From NCBI RefSeq assembly GCF_004339805.1, contig NZ_SLUI01000013.1, forward strand, positions 62,001 through 126,000: 64,000 nucleotides of DNA, written 5' to 3'. Origin of the DNA: Anaerospora hongkongensis. Lineage in GTDB: Bacteria > Bacillota > Negativicutes > Sporomusales > DSM-15969. This document shows, one piece after another, positions 49,904-58,501 of the stretch (its first letter is position 1; each line of letters begins with the position of its first letter). The translations under genes were made by a program, and so were the position numbers. The notes under the pieces are model-generated. The model saw only the letters and a list, made by a program, of their open reading frames with translations, was not told where the DNA came from and searched no databases.

Positions 49904-50776
49904 TTATAGTCCGCCACATTCGGGCAAACGGAAAACTTCTTCCGGCATTGCAAGCAGCTTATGAATCGTATCAATCATTTCCTGCTTATCTTCAGGCAAG
50001 CGCCCATTTACGTAAGCGTAGTTGGAAGCATGATCACTATACAAAAGACTTGTGGACTGTAAATTCGCAATCAATACTTCCGTCTCCCGTAAAGCTTCAT
50101 GAGGTCTGAGCAGACCGAATTCTCCTGCCTCCCATCGCTCCTTTTGTATAGTTTCCTCCATGGGAATAAAGGTTCTCAAACGAATAAACTCAGGATTAAT
50201 TTCATTTAAAATCCTGGCGCTGGCAACTGCATGCTCCCTGCTGCGTTCTCGGCCGCCAATCCCAATCATGACATATTCACTAAGTTCAATACCGGCAGCA
50301 CGAATTTTTTTCCCAGCGGTAATTACCGCTTCCGCATCTGCCCCCTTCTGAATCCGGCTTAAGGTAATATCGTCACCGCTTTCGATACCAGAGTGTATCC
50401 GGCTTAATCCGGCACTTTTTAACCGCTCCAGTTCGCTGGCGTTCTTCAGATTAATAAATTGCGTTGAGCCATATAAAGTAATGCGACTGCAAGCAGGAAA
50501 CAACTCACGTGTGTAACGGAATATTTCCTCTAGCTGCTCGGTTTTCATAATAATCGTATTCCCATCAGGGAAAAAAACCGACTTGACCGCAGTACCATAA
50601 TGAGCTTGTGCCAGGCGTAAATCTTCTTTAATTTCTTCTAGCGGCCGTATCCGAAATGCTTTATCTTTATACATGGCACAAAAAGTACATTTATTGTGGG
50701 GACAGCCAATAGTTGCCTGAATCAGCAGACTGTCAGCCTCACTGGGCGGACGGTATACAATACCCTCATAACGCAA
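49904..50776 (-). CDS. Radical SAM protein (COG1032-like) with CX4CX2C cluster motif
   Basis: A 290-residue radical S-adenosylmethionine enzyme of unknown substrate. Motif CPHNKCTFC (C-x4-C-x2-C, near residue 26) matches a known subgroup that departs from the canonical CX3CX2C. GGE-like and SAM-binding regions follow (SVFFPDGNT, GIESGDDITL, YVMIGIGGRERS). Start placed at TTG 50776, since AGGAGGGG is six bases upstream. An ATG at 50821 has no ribosome binding site. Co-transcribed with DUF1904. Function cannot be told. Confidence 0.88.
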   Translation of the reverse strand: MRYEGIVYRPPSEADSLLIQATIGCPHNKCTFCAMYKDKAFRIRPLEEIKEDLRLAQAHYGTAVKSVFFPDGNTIIMKTEQLEEIFRYTRELFPACSRITLYGSTQFINLKNASELERLKSAGLSRIHSGIESGDDITLSRIQKGADAEAVITAGKKIRAAGIELSEYVMIGIGGRERSREHAVASARILNEINPEFIRLRTFIPMEETIQKERWEAGEFGLLRPHEALRETEVLIANLQSTSLLYSDHASNYAYVNGRLPEDKQEMIDTIHKLLAMPEEVFRLPECGGL

Positions 50777-50866
50777 ATTCTTCCCCTCCTTCTGCTTTGC
50801 ATTATTGTTATTGTACGGCATTCAGCACTATTTTTCCATGTAAAAAATTAAAACACTCTGCCTGTA

Positions 50867-50899
50867 AATAAAAAGCTTGTCAGCGCATTACTGACAAGC
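50867..50899 (-). terminator. Terminator of the 66-residue unknown gene
   Basis: GCTTGTCAG (50875-50883) pairs with CTGACAAGC (50891-50899), followed on the minus strand by TTTTTATTT. Confidence 0.88.
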
Positions 50900-50923
50900 C
50901 AAAAATTTCACTATAAATAATTC

Positions 50924-51121
50924 CTATTGTTCCCCGAGTTTAAGAAAAATGTTAAAATCAGCCCAATTAAATGCTGCATAACGAATATCATCACTTACCA
51001 TGGAATGACGGGACATAATTAATTTGGTAAGCTTTCCGCAATTTAAATCATTCATTGCCAGTTCAATTATCTGCTCTCGCGAGCTTACCTCTATTTTTGC
51101 AGCACCTGCATGCACCATCAT
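50924..51121 (-). CDS. Small protein of unknown function
   Basis: A 65-residue protein starting ATG 51121 (AAGGAG five bases upstream; ATG 51118 equally possible). Sequence features: AKIEVSSREQIIELAMNDLN, then CGKLTKLIMSRHSM, then RYAAFNWADFNIFLKLGEQ. No signal or membrane span. I know no family. It has its own terminator and lies divergent to a LysR regulator, which might control it. Confidence 0.65.
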   Translation of the reverse strand: MMVHAGAAKIEVSSREQIIELAMNDLNCGKLTKLIMSRHSMVSDDIRYAAFNWADFNIFLKLGEQ

Positions 51122-51208
51122 TATCACTCCTTTAGTTAGACATTAGTTCCAGAACCAATTGGTTAACTATAGTATAATCCCGTATTATATTAATTAAAAA
51201 TATCGATA

Positions 51209-51235
51209 AACTATGTTAGAATAGTTTGTAACTAT
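51209..51235 (+). promoter_or_regulatory. Candidate LysR-type operator
   Basis: AACTAT-N6-ATAGTT (51209-51214, 51221-51226) fits the T-N11-A LysR box, and ATAGTT-N3-AACTAT (51221-51226, 51230-51235) repeats it. Lies 17-43 bases upstream of the lysR start, between divergent genes. Confidence 0.5.
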
Positions 51236-51251
51236 CTATCGGAGGGAAACT

Positions 51252-52118
51252 ATGGAACTGCGACAACTGGAATACTTTCAAATGGTTTGCCGCTGCAACA
51301 GCATTACAAAAGCGGCAGCAGAATTGCACGTGGCTCAACCTTCCATTACGATTGCGATCAAAAAACTGGAGGAAGAGCTTGGCGTTACTCTATTTGACAG
51401 AACACAACGGCAAATCATTTTGACTACAGAGGGTCAGGTTTTTTTGCGGCGCATCAATGATATCTTAAGCCGCCTGCATGATGCAACCGTCGAAATGAAT
51501 GATTACCGCATCTTACAAAAGGGATCTATCAAGATTGGCGTTCCATCTACCATTGGTGCATTTCCCTTCCCCACTTTGTTTGCCAGTTTCCAGAAACTCT
51601 ATCCCAACTTTAAACTGACTGTAGTAGAAGCTGGCTCACTAACCATTCCGAATTATCTGGAGCGCGGTGAAATTGAACTGGGAATTATGATCACATCTAC
51701 TACATCAACCTGTTTGGCAACAGTCGCTATTACAACCGGTCAACTCCTCGTCTGCCTTCCTCCCGGCCATCCTTTAAGCGCGCTTGATGCCATTCCCTTT
51801 ACCGCCCTGCGCAATGAACGGTTTGTACTGCTGAAAGAAGATTCCTACAGCCGTCAGCTTATTTTGGCAGAATGCAATAAGCACCAGTTCAATCCGAACA
51901 TCGTATTCAGCTCAAGTCAGATTGAAACGGTACGCAGCCTCGTCGAACAAGGTGTGGGTATTTCTTTTCTTGTTGATGAGGTGGCGCAGAAGCACGGCAC
52001 GATTATTACCCGGCCCTTAACCGAACCTCTCACCTATCAAATTGCTTTAGCCTGGAATAAGGAGCGGTACTTATCAAAGGCAACAAAATTGTTTATTGAT
52101 TTTGTGAGCGCTAATTAA
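51252..52118 (+). CDS. LysR-family transcriptional regulator
   Basis: A 288-residue regulator. The N-terminal helix-turn-helix MELRQLEYFQMVCRCNSITKAAAELHVAQPSITIAIKKLEEELG-type region (positions 1-45) is typical; the C-terminal PBP2-like domain starts at GSIKIGVPSTIGAFPFPTLF and holds the effector. CGGAGGG lies before ATG 51252. Probable autoregulation by the AACTAT/ATAGTT site. Effector and targets unknown; nearest divergent gene encodes the 65-residue protein. Confidence 0.95.
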   Translation: MELRQLEYFQMVCRCNSITKAAAELHVAQPSITIAIKKLEEELGVTLFDRTQRQIILTTEGQVFLRRINDILSRLHDATVEMNDYRILQKGSIKIGVPSTIGAFPFPTLFASFQKLYPNFKLTVVEAGSLTIPNYLERGEIELGIMITSTTSTCLATVAITTGQLLVCLPPGHPLSALDAIPFTALRNERFVLLKEDSYSRQLILAECNKHQFNPNIVFSSSQIETVRSLVEQGVGISFLVDEVAQKHGTIITRPLTEPLTYQIALAWNKERYLSKATKLFIDFVSAN

Positions 52119-52303
52119 GTGCCTGCTGCGCGAGATAATTCCCTTTACAATAGCAAGCACACATCAAATGCGTACATAGCGAAACTATATTATAACTAGC
52201 TAGAATTGGCTGGCTGTTTATAAAATGCCAAATAGTGACAGGATTTTTCTTCATTATGTAGTATAGAGTGAATGTAGATAAAAAATAGAAGGTGACTGAC
52301 TAG

Positions 52304-53875
52304 ATGAAAAAAATGTTATGGCATATTCTTTTCTTATGCTTATTTTTGGCAGTAACTCCCCCTGCAGCGGCGAAAACGATTTTGTATGTTCCTGCAGACG
52401 ATCGTCCTGTCAGCCTGCAATCGGCTGCAGACACGGTAACAGCAGCGCAATATGATATTCTGGTTCCCCCAAAAGAATTCTTAGCCGGACGCAGCCGGGA
52501 AGGCGAACCGGAACAGCTCTGGGAATGGGTCTTTGCCAATGCAAAACAGGCCGATGCCCTGGTACTATCTGCTGACTCACTGATCTATGGCGGCTTAGTA
52601 GATTCCCGCGTTCATGACTTTAGCAGCATTGTGCTCGAATGGCGGTTAAAACGCTTCAATCAGCTAAAAAAGATCTGCCCGCAAACACCTTTATATACGT
52701 TCAGCACAGTTATGCGTTCTCCTAAAGCAAGCGGCAGCCCTGTGGAGCCAGCATATTATGGCCAATATGGCAGTGCAATTTTTCAGGTTACGTCTTTGCA
52801 GGATAAGGCAGAGGCCGCAGGTTTAACAGAGGCTGAACAGCGGGAATTGCGTACGGCTGCTGCCAGTCTCCCTGCTGACATACTGGCAGATTGGATGAGC
52901 CGGCGGGCCAAAAACTATCAGATTAATACCCAGCTAATCGAGCTTACCCGTACAGGTGTGATCGACTACTTCATTGCCGGCCGCGACGACACGGCAGTTT
53001 TTTCACAATCCCATAAGGAAGGCCGTATGCTAAAGCAATTCGCCCAGGACTTGTCTGTTGATAAATTTGCTTCTTTCCCCGGAGCTGACCAGTTAGGCAT
53101 GGTATTGCTTGCCCGCGCTTATAATACGCTCAGCAATGCCAAGCCGGTAATCGTGGTGCACTATGCCCTCGGAACTGCCGGCTCGACAATCCCCCGTTAT
53201 GAAGACCAGCCTTTTGGCCAGACGGTTGCCGAGCATATCATCGCCGCAGGTGGTATTGTGGGAACTGACGATCAGCATCCTGATTTATTACTGGCCATTA
53301 ATACCCCGCTTAGTGCGGTTACCGAAGAGGCCGAACTATTGGATAATATCCCGGCAGTCCTATCCAGTACCCGCCAGTTCGTAGCTTCGATCAAATCCAC
53401 TATTGCTTCATCAGTACCGGTTGCTGTTGCTGATATCGCGTTTGCCAACGGAGCTGATAACGCTCTAATGATTGAACTGAGCAATAATCATCTTCTCACC
53501 AGCCTCAGTGCCTACTCTGGCTGGAATACAGCCAGTAATACACTTGGCTATGCCATTGGGCAGGGGTTAATGGCAAAATCGACGAATTACAAGGACCGGC
53601 TGAATTTATTGGCAGTTCGCTATCTTGATGACTGGGCATATCAGGCAAACATTCGTAAGGAAATTTACCGGGAGCAGTCTGACCTGCGCGACGATAATGT
53701 ACGCTACCTTGACCGGCCAAATGCCGAATTAGAAGCGTTAGTACAAAAAAAGCTGCGAAACTTTGCCGGAAAGCAGCTTTGGCTCAACCCCGCTGCTGTT
53801 GAGGTCACGTTTCCTTGGAATCGGCTGTTTGAAATTGAAGTAACCTTTGTGGCACCGGAAACAAAAGCACCTTAA
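52304..53875 (+). CDS. Secreted DUF4127 family protein
   Basis: A 523-residue exported protein. Signal peptide MKKMLWHILFLCLFLAV ending PPAAAK, then the DUF4127 start KTILYVPADDRPVSLQ, with VLSADSLIYGGLVDSR and YFIAGRDDTAVFSQSHKEG as further family blocks. DUF4127 proteins are large secreted or envelope proteins of Firmicutes with unknown enzymatic role. AAGGTGA eight bases before ATG 52304. No partner genes nearby, and a terminator follows. Confidence 0.9.
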   Translation: MKKMLWHILFLCLFLAVTPPAAAKTILYVPADDRPVSLQSAADTVTAAQYDILVPPKEFLAGRSREGEPEQLWEWVFANAKQADALVLSADSLIYGGLVDSRVHDFSSIVLEWRLKRFNQLKKICPQTPLYTFSTVMRSPKASGSPVEPAYYGQYGSAIFQVTSLQDKAEAAGLTEAEQRELRTAAASLPADILADWMSRRAKNYQINTQLIELTRTGVIDYFIAGRDDTAVFSQSHKEGRMLKQFAQDLSVDKFASFPGADQLGMVLLARAYNTLSNAKPVIVVHYALGTAGSTIPRYEDQPFGQTVAEHIIAAGGIVGTDDQHPDLLLAINTPLSAVTEEAELLDNIPAVLSSTRQFVASIKSTIASSVPVAVADIAFANGADNALMIELSNNHLLTSLSAYSGWNTASNTLGYAIGQGLMAKSTNYKDRLNLLAVRYLDDWAYQANIRKEIYREQSDLRDDNVRYLDRPNAELEALVQKKLRNFAGKQLWLNPAAVEVTFPWNRLFEIEVTFVAPETKAP

Positions 53876-53896
53876 CTGCTTTCCTAATTGCAATGA

Positions 53897-53935
53897 GACC
53901 GCTTACTGGAGAAAAACTCCGGCAAGCGGTCTTTA
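53897..53935. terminator. Terminator of the DUF4127 gene
   Basis: GACCGCTT (53897-53904) pairs with AAGCGGTC (53924-53931) with inner CTGGAG/CTCCGG pairs, then TTTATC. Also faces the convergent kinase gene. Confidence 0.82.
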
Positions 53936-53973
53936 TCATCTGCATATAGTTCAATCCGATTTTTTCATAGTTT

Positions 53974-55545
53974 TCATATCTTTTGGGATTGCCGCACTTC
54001 CATGCGGGGAAAAGACACGATAAAGGTTGTACCTGCGCCTACTGTTGATTTTATATCAATGCGTCCATTATGACGTTCCACAATACTGTAGCACACGGCT
54101 AGCCCAAGTCCCGTGCCATGATCTTTCGTGGTAAAAAAAGGATCAAATATTTTGCTTAAATATTCCTGTTCAATTCCACAACCGCTGTCTATCGTGATCA
54201 ACTCGACTTTATCGGGTCTGACTCTTGTCTTAATACAAAGTTTTCCCTTGGCAGTCATTGCTTCTATCGCGTTGCGGGAAAGATTTAAAATCAACTGTTT
54301 CATTTCTTTTTCATTGAGCAGCAGCATTGGCATAGCCTCTTCTAAATTCAACACGACTTCGATATCATGTTTTGCTGCATCCGCTTGCAGCAAGGGAACA
54401 ATACTGCTAATAATTGCATTTAGATTCTGTTCCTCTTTTACCACTGCCTTATTCTTGGCAAGGGACAAAAAGTCGGTAACAATTGTATTGATACAGTCTA
54501 ATTCTTCCATAATAATATCATATTTTTCCCGTTGCTCTTCTTCGGCCTTAGCAGCCAGCATCTGGATATAGCCCATCACTACCGTCATGGGATTACGGAT
54601 TTCATGAGCAACTCCGGCGGCCATTTCACCAATTAAATTCAGCCGGTCTAATCTGGCCAACTCCTTACGCAGTTGCTCCAGCTCCGTAATATCCTGATAG
54701 AAGGCGACGACACCAATTATTCTTCCACTGGCCGGTTCACGCGTAGGATGTACACTCGCCAAAAAACACTTATCACCACGCTGGCAGAGCCGGGAGTTAA
54801 TCACCTCTCCCTGCAACGCCCGGGCAATCAATAAATCATCGGCATAATCTTCCTGAATCGCCATAGACATCTGATGAATTTGCGTCGACTTAAAGCGATT
54901 ATAGATCTGCGGCAGCAGTTGAATTGCCGTATTATTAATTGCTGTTATAAAGCCTTCACCATCTACGGTAAGTATCGCCAGCGGAGCCGTATCAATTAAT
55001 TGCTGCAGTCGCTGGGCCTCGTTAATATATTGCAATGTCAATTGCTGCTGAATAGTCTCTGATTCTTTATTCTGCGTGACATCCCGGGCTACACAAAAAA
55101 CAGCTGCCACAACATGATTTTTGCCGAATATGGGATTCAGGAAATATTCAAGATAGCGGATGCCATGCGGGAATGCAACCTTGGCAACTTTGGAAATGGA
55201 TGTCCCTAACAAAAAAACGGTCTTTAAATGAGCTTCAAATGGAATCATAATTTCTCTCGGAAGACCCAGTTCACGCCAGTTCTTGCCGATCACATCGAGT
55301 TGTTTTAAACCAAACAGCTGTGCACCTGATATACTGGCATATGTGAACCGGCTATGGCAGTCCAAGATAAACGCACAATCATGACTTAGCGAAATAATTT
55401 TGCCGAAAACCTCTGATTGATTCTTAATTGCCGTAGTTAACGCAGATAATTCAGTCTCAATCATTTTACGATCAGTCATTAGCTTTTCTAGTTGCTTATC
55501 AACTTCTGTTAATTTCGCTATATATTCCTGGATTAATTGCAGCAT
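53974..55545 (-). CDS. Soluble PAS-domain sensor histidine kinase (sporulation-kinase-like)
   Basis: A 523-residue cytoplasmic kinase. N-terminal coiled coil (~1-45), PAS (~60-180, FILDCHSRFTYASISGAQLFG), second PAS (~185-290, LAILTVDGEGFITAINNTA), HisKA with GEMAAGVAHEIRNPMTVVMG (phospho-His), then HATPase boxes (LNLSRNAIEAM, TKDHGTGLGLAVCYSIVERH). No membrane span. The GEMAAGVAHEIRNP type is shared by Spo0F/Spo0A kinases and NtrB-like proteins. Start ATG 55545 has only a weak site (GGGGTG). No response regulator adjoins, so it is an orphan kinase. Confidence 0.92.
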   Translation of the reverse strand: MLQLIQEYIAKLTEVDKQLEKLMTDRKMIETELSALTTAIKNQSEVFGKIISLSHDCAFILDCHSRFTYASISGAQLFGLKQLDVIGKNWRELGLPREIMIPFEAHLKTVFLLGTSISKVAKVAFPHGIRYLEYFLNPIFGKNHVVAAVFCVARDVTQNKESETIQQQLTLQYINEAQRLQQLIDTAPLAILTVDGEGFITAINNTAIQLLPQIYNRFKSTQIHQMSMAIQEDYADDLLIARALQGEVINSRLCQRGDKCFLASVHPTREPASGRIIGVVAFYQDITELEQLRKELARLDRLNLIGEMAAGVAHEIRNPMTVVMGYIQMLAAKAEEEQREKYDIIMEELDCINTIVTDFLSLAKNKAVVKEEQNLNAIISSIVPLLQADAAKHDIEVVLNLEEAMPMLLLNEKEMKQLILNLSRNAIEAMTAKGKLCIKTRVRPDKVELITIDSGCGIEQEYLSKIFDPFFTTKDHGTGLGLAVCYSIVERHNGRIDIKSTVGAGTTFIVSFPRMEVRQSQKI

Positions 55546-55828
55546 CAACCGGCACCCCACGCTTATTAAAGTCAAAAATCAACGAAAGAAACACGGTTAC
55601 GAGCCTACCGTGTTGTAAAATAGCTAATGTATCAAATTAAAAGATAATACAGTCAAATAGCTATTCCCTAATTTTAATAAAATTCCCTGCTAATTATGAC
55701 TGAATTTATCACGTTTTGCTTAATAAAACAGAAAAATCGACATATTTTTTTGTTTTCTTTTATCAATCTTCTTTAACCGCTACACTACCACAACTGCCTT
55801 CGCCGAATAATATTTGAAACGCTATACC
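55546..55828. other. Intergenic stretch with one hairpin, otherwise nothing seen
   Basis: Holds the hairpin AACACGGT / ACCGTGTT (55590-55597, 55607-55614) in the leader region of the kinase gene, followed by A/T-rich DNA. No reading frame with a ribosome binding site or other structure was noticed. Confidence 0.5.
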
Positions 55829-55870
55829 AAAAAAACGACTTACCGTCTATCAGGCGATAAGTCGTTTTTT
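55829..55870 (-). terminator. Terminator of the MFS transporter gene
   Basis: AAAAACGACTTA...TAAGTCGTTTTT arms (55831-55842, 55858-55869) with inner CCG pairing, T-run in both directions, 7 bases after the MFS stop. Confidence 0.85.
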
Positions 55871-55876
55871 TGCTGT

Positions 55877-57265
55877 TTATTGACTTTGCTTATTAACGCG
55901 TCCTCTGGCTAAAGAGGCAAAAATTCCTACCCCACAGATACCAGCAAAAACAAGAAAGGCTGTGCGAGTACCCGCCTGAATCATTTCCGCCGAATTTATC
56001 CCCGCATTTCCCCCGTCAGCGTGCACTGCCAGCAGCATTGTTACAATCGCAATACTAATGCTTTGACCAATAAGCCGCACAGCCGCCAGCGAAGCGGCAG
56101 CTATGCCGTAAAAATTCTTTTCCACAGCTCCCATGATCGCATTATTATTGGGAGATGCAAATAAGGCAAAGCCCAAGCCGATAAGAACCAGATTAGCAAT
56201 CAGCAGCCATAGGGATGTCTCTTTAGCAAGAAAACTGAACAGAAACAGTCCAAGTGTACTTAGTGCCATTCCCCAGGATGCGACGACCGCTGGTTCGATC
56301 CGGTCGGAAAGTGCACCAGCAAGCGGAGAAAACACCACCATAATGATAGGCTGAGACAGTAAAATCAACCCTGCCACCTGAGAATCATATCCCATTACGA
56401 CTTGAAGATACAAAGACAAGACAAAAGCAACGGCAAAAGTGGCGCTATAGTTAATCATTGCCGCAAGATTGGAAAAAGCAAAGGTTTTGTTATCACGAAA
56501 TAATGCCACATGAAAAATAGGATATTGCTGCCTTGATTCAAAGCAAATAAAAACAGCCGTTACCATTACTCCGAAACCAAGAATATATATGCCCCAACGG
56601 CTTTGCGAAACTTCTGAAAAACCATAAAGAACCGCCACAAGCGAGCCTACACACAAAAAGCTGCCAATTAAATCAAACTTTTCCCCTTTGGCATCAGCCC
56701 ATTCTCCCTTTAGGCGCCAAGCAGCTAAGATCGCTGCAATCAGCCCGATGAGCGCGGTGAAATAAAAAATACTCCGCCAGCCGAAATTATGGTTCAAAAA
56801 GCCACCCAAAACAGGCCCCAGCGACAGTCCTATATAAGTAGCGGCTGCAGTAAGCCCCATTGCTTGGCCGCGCCGCTCAGGCGGATAAACAGAAGTTAAA
56901 ATTGCCATGCCGGTACTGAAGATCATTGCGCTGGCTGCCCCCTGGCAAACCCGGAAAAAAATCATGGATTCTATTGACCAAGCCAAACCGGATAACAATG
57001 CAAACAGAGAGAATAGCACGATACCTGACACATAAATCTTCTTCCGTCCTTCAATATCAGCCAGCCGTCCAAAAGGCAGTAAAAAGGCGGCTGAAGCTAG
57101 CAAATAGCCAGCTACTACCCAACTGAGCACCGTAGCTGATCCACTATATTGCGTACCAATAGCCGGTATGGCAAGATTAATCGAACTACCCATAAAAGGC
57201 GCTAAAAAGGACGTAACCATAACTACCGCCAAAACTGCTGATTCCAACGATAACTGCAGATTCAT
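55877..57265 (-). CDS. MFS multidrug efflux transporter (DHA2/EmrB-QacA type)
   Basis: A 462-residue transporter with about 14 helices. SFLAPFMGSSINLAIPAIG (TM1), then FGRLADIEGRKKIYVSG, the MFS motif between TM2 and TM3, and GPVLGGFLNHNFGWRSIFYF (antiporter motif C region). Start placed at ATG 57265, since AAAGGAG lies eight bases before it; the long upstream frame has no site and overlaps the upstream gene's terminator. Drug specificity unknown. It lies after a six-Cys zinc ribbon gene, with a terminator between them. Confidence 0.92.
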   Translation of the reverse strand: MNLQLSLESAVLAVVMVTSFLAPFMGSSINLAIPAIGTQYSGSATVLSWVVAGYLLASAAFLLPFGRLADIEGRKKIYVSGIVLFSLFALLSGLAWSIESMIFFRVCQGAASAMIFSTGMAILTSVYPPERRGQAMGLTAAATYIGLSLGPVLGGFLNHNFGWRSIFYFTALIGLIAAILAAWRLKGEWADAKGEKFDLIGSFLCVGSLVAVLYGFSEVSQSRWGIYILGFGVMVTAVFICFESRQQYPIFHVALFRDNKTFAFSNLAAMINYSATFAVAFVLSLYLQVVMGYDSQVAGLILLSQPIIMVVFSPLAGALSDRIEPAVVASWGMALSTLGLFLFSFLAKETSLWLLIANLVLIGLGFALFASPNNNAIMGAVEKNFYGIAAASLAAVRLIGQSISIAIVTMLLAVHADGGNAGINSAEMIQAGTRTAFLVFAGICGVGIFASLARGRVNKQSQ

Positions 57266-57365
57266 AAGCATATCTCCTTTCCCAACAGAGCTTAAACCAC
57301 ACAACAGTAAATACTTAGCTAAGCTAAACAAACTCTGGTAACAGCATAACCGAAACAACCGAAAA

Positions 57366-57403
57366 AGAAAAGGCCTGCAGTACCCTCTACTAACCTGCAG
57401 ACC
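57366..57403 (-). terminator. Terminator of the zinc-ribbon gene
   Basis: Minus strand GGTCTGCAG (57403-57395) pairs with CTGCAGGCC (57380-57372) with one offset base, followed by TTTTCTTTTTC. Confidence 0.7.
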
Positions 57404-57410
57404 TCCAGTA

Positions 57411-57575
57411 TCAATCTTTTTCTTTAGCAGGCACCTTGCTGCAAACATAAGCGTTGCAGGCATAGCCGCACACCGGGCAGCTATCTTTTATATTTGTCGT
57501 TTTCCATACGTGACCGCAAGCAATACATTTAAATCCATCCATCATCTGAGACTTGCTGACATGATAATCACTCAT
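57411..57575 (-). CDS. 54-residue rubredoxin-like zinc-ribbon protein with six Cys
   Basis: Frame from ATG 57575 to TGA, supported by GGAGG seven bases upstream and a following terminator. Sequence landmarks GFKCIACGHVWKTT (Cys 17 and 20) and DSCPVCGYACNAYVCSK (Cys 33, 36, 40, 45). Four Cys in two CxxC pairs fit a zinc ribbon or rubredoxin knuckle; two further Cys are extra. Role unknown: a small electron carrier or metal-site protein is possible. Divergent from the dienelactone hydrolase gene. Confidence 0.78.
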   Translation of the reverse strand: MSDYHVSKSQMMDGFKCIACGHVWKTTNIKDSCPVCGYACNAYVCSKVPAKEKD

Positions 57576-57741
57576 TTTGCATCCTCCGAGCTATTGATTT
57601 TTACTGATAAATCCACTGAATTTGTCCCTTCCCCTTAAGATAAATAGATTAACTAATAACAGTCTTTTTAGCGGCAGGAAATTTTTTCTAGTTATGGAAC
57701 ATATCTAGTAACTATAAAGTATTAAATAAGGAGGTCCATGC

Positions 57742-58491
57742 ATGCGTATTTTATTGATTCTTATGCTACTCATATCACTAACCTTTCCCACCGCTTCAGC
57801 CCAGATCCGAGGCGAAGTTATCGAATACAAACAAGGTGATACAGTAATGGAAGGCTATCTAGCCTATGATGACGCTGTGAAAGGTAAACGCGCCGGTATA
57901 TTAGTGGTACACGACTGGAATGGAATAGGCTCTTACGTACGGGCACGGGCCCAGCAGCTGGCCAGCTTAGGCTATGTTGCCTTTGCTCCTGATATTTATG
58001 GTAAGAATCTTCGCCCTGCAGATAACAAGGAAGCAGCTAAGATAGCAAGTACACTCAAAAACGACCGCCTGCTGCTGCGTCTGAGAGTAAATGCAGGCCT
58101 GGATATCTTGCGCAATCACCCCTTAACAGATTCGAACAAGCTGGGAGCAATCGGTTACTGCTTTGGCGGCATGACAGTTTTGGAATTAGCCCGCAGCGGT
58201 GCCAGCATTGCAGGAGTAGTCAGCTTCCATGGAAATCTTGATACAGCAGGTGAAACCAGTCCCATTCATGCTAAAGTTCTTGTCCTTCATGGAGCGGAAG
58301 ATCCAGTTGTACCGCCTGCTCAAGTTGCTGCCTTTGAAGAAGAAATGCGCAAAGCCGGAGCAGATTGGCAGTTGAATATTTACAGCTCAACAGGCCATAA
58401 CTTTACTAATCCCAGCTCATCCTCATACAGCCGTCAAACTGACAAACGCTCTTTTGAAGCAATGAAAAACTTTTTTGCAGAAATTTTTTAA
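57742..58491 (+). CDS. Secreted dienelactone hydrolase family protein
   Basis: A 249-residue alpha/beta hydrolase exported by a signal peptide (MRILLILMLLISLTFPTASA). The triad is visible: Cys in GAIGYCFGGMTVLEL, Asp in HGAEDPVVPP and His in STGHNF, so this is the DLH Cys type. Signal-bearing DLH homologues are found in many diderm bacteria with unknown substrates. AAGGAGG precedes ATG 57742. Alone on its strand, convergent with the EamA gene. Confidence 0.93.
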   Translation: MRILLILMLLISLTFPTASAQIRGEVIEYKQGDTVMEGYLAYDDAVKGKRAGILVVHDWNGIGSYVRARAQQLASLGYVAFAPDIYGKNLRPADNKEAAKIASTLKNDRLLLRLRVNAGLDILRNHPLTDSNKLGAIGYCFGGMTVLELARSGASIAGVVSFHGNLDTAGETSPIHAKVLVLHGAEDPVVPPAQVAAFEEEMRKAGADWQLNIYSSTGHNFTNPSSSSYSRQTDKRSFEAMKNFFAEIF

Positions 58492-58501
58492 CTTAATTCT
58501 A

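Noticed and set aside
57266-57463. N-terminal extension of the MFS transporter
   Set aside because: The extra residues are not part of the family, no ribosome binding site precedes them, and the stretch overlaps the zinc-ribbon gene's terminator.
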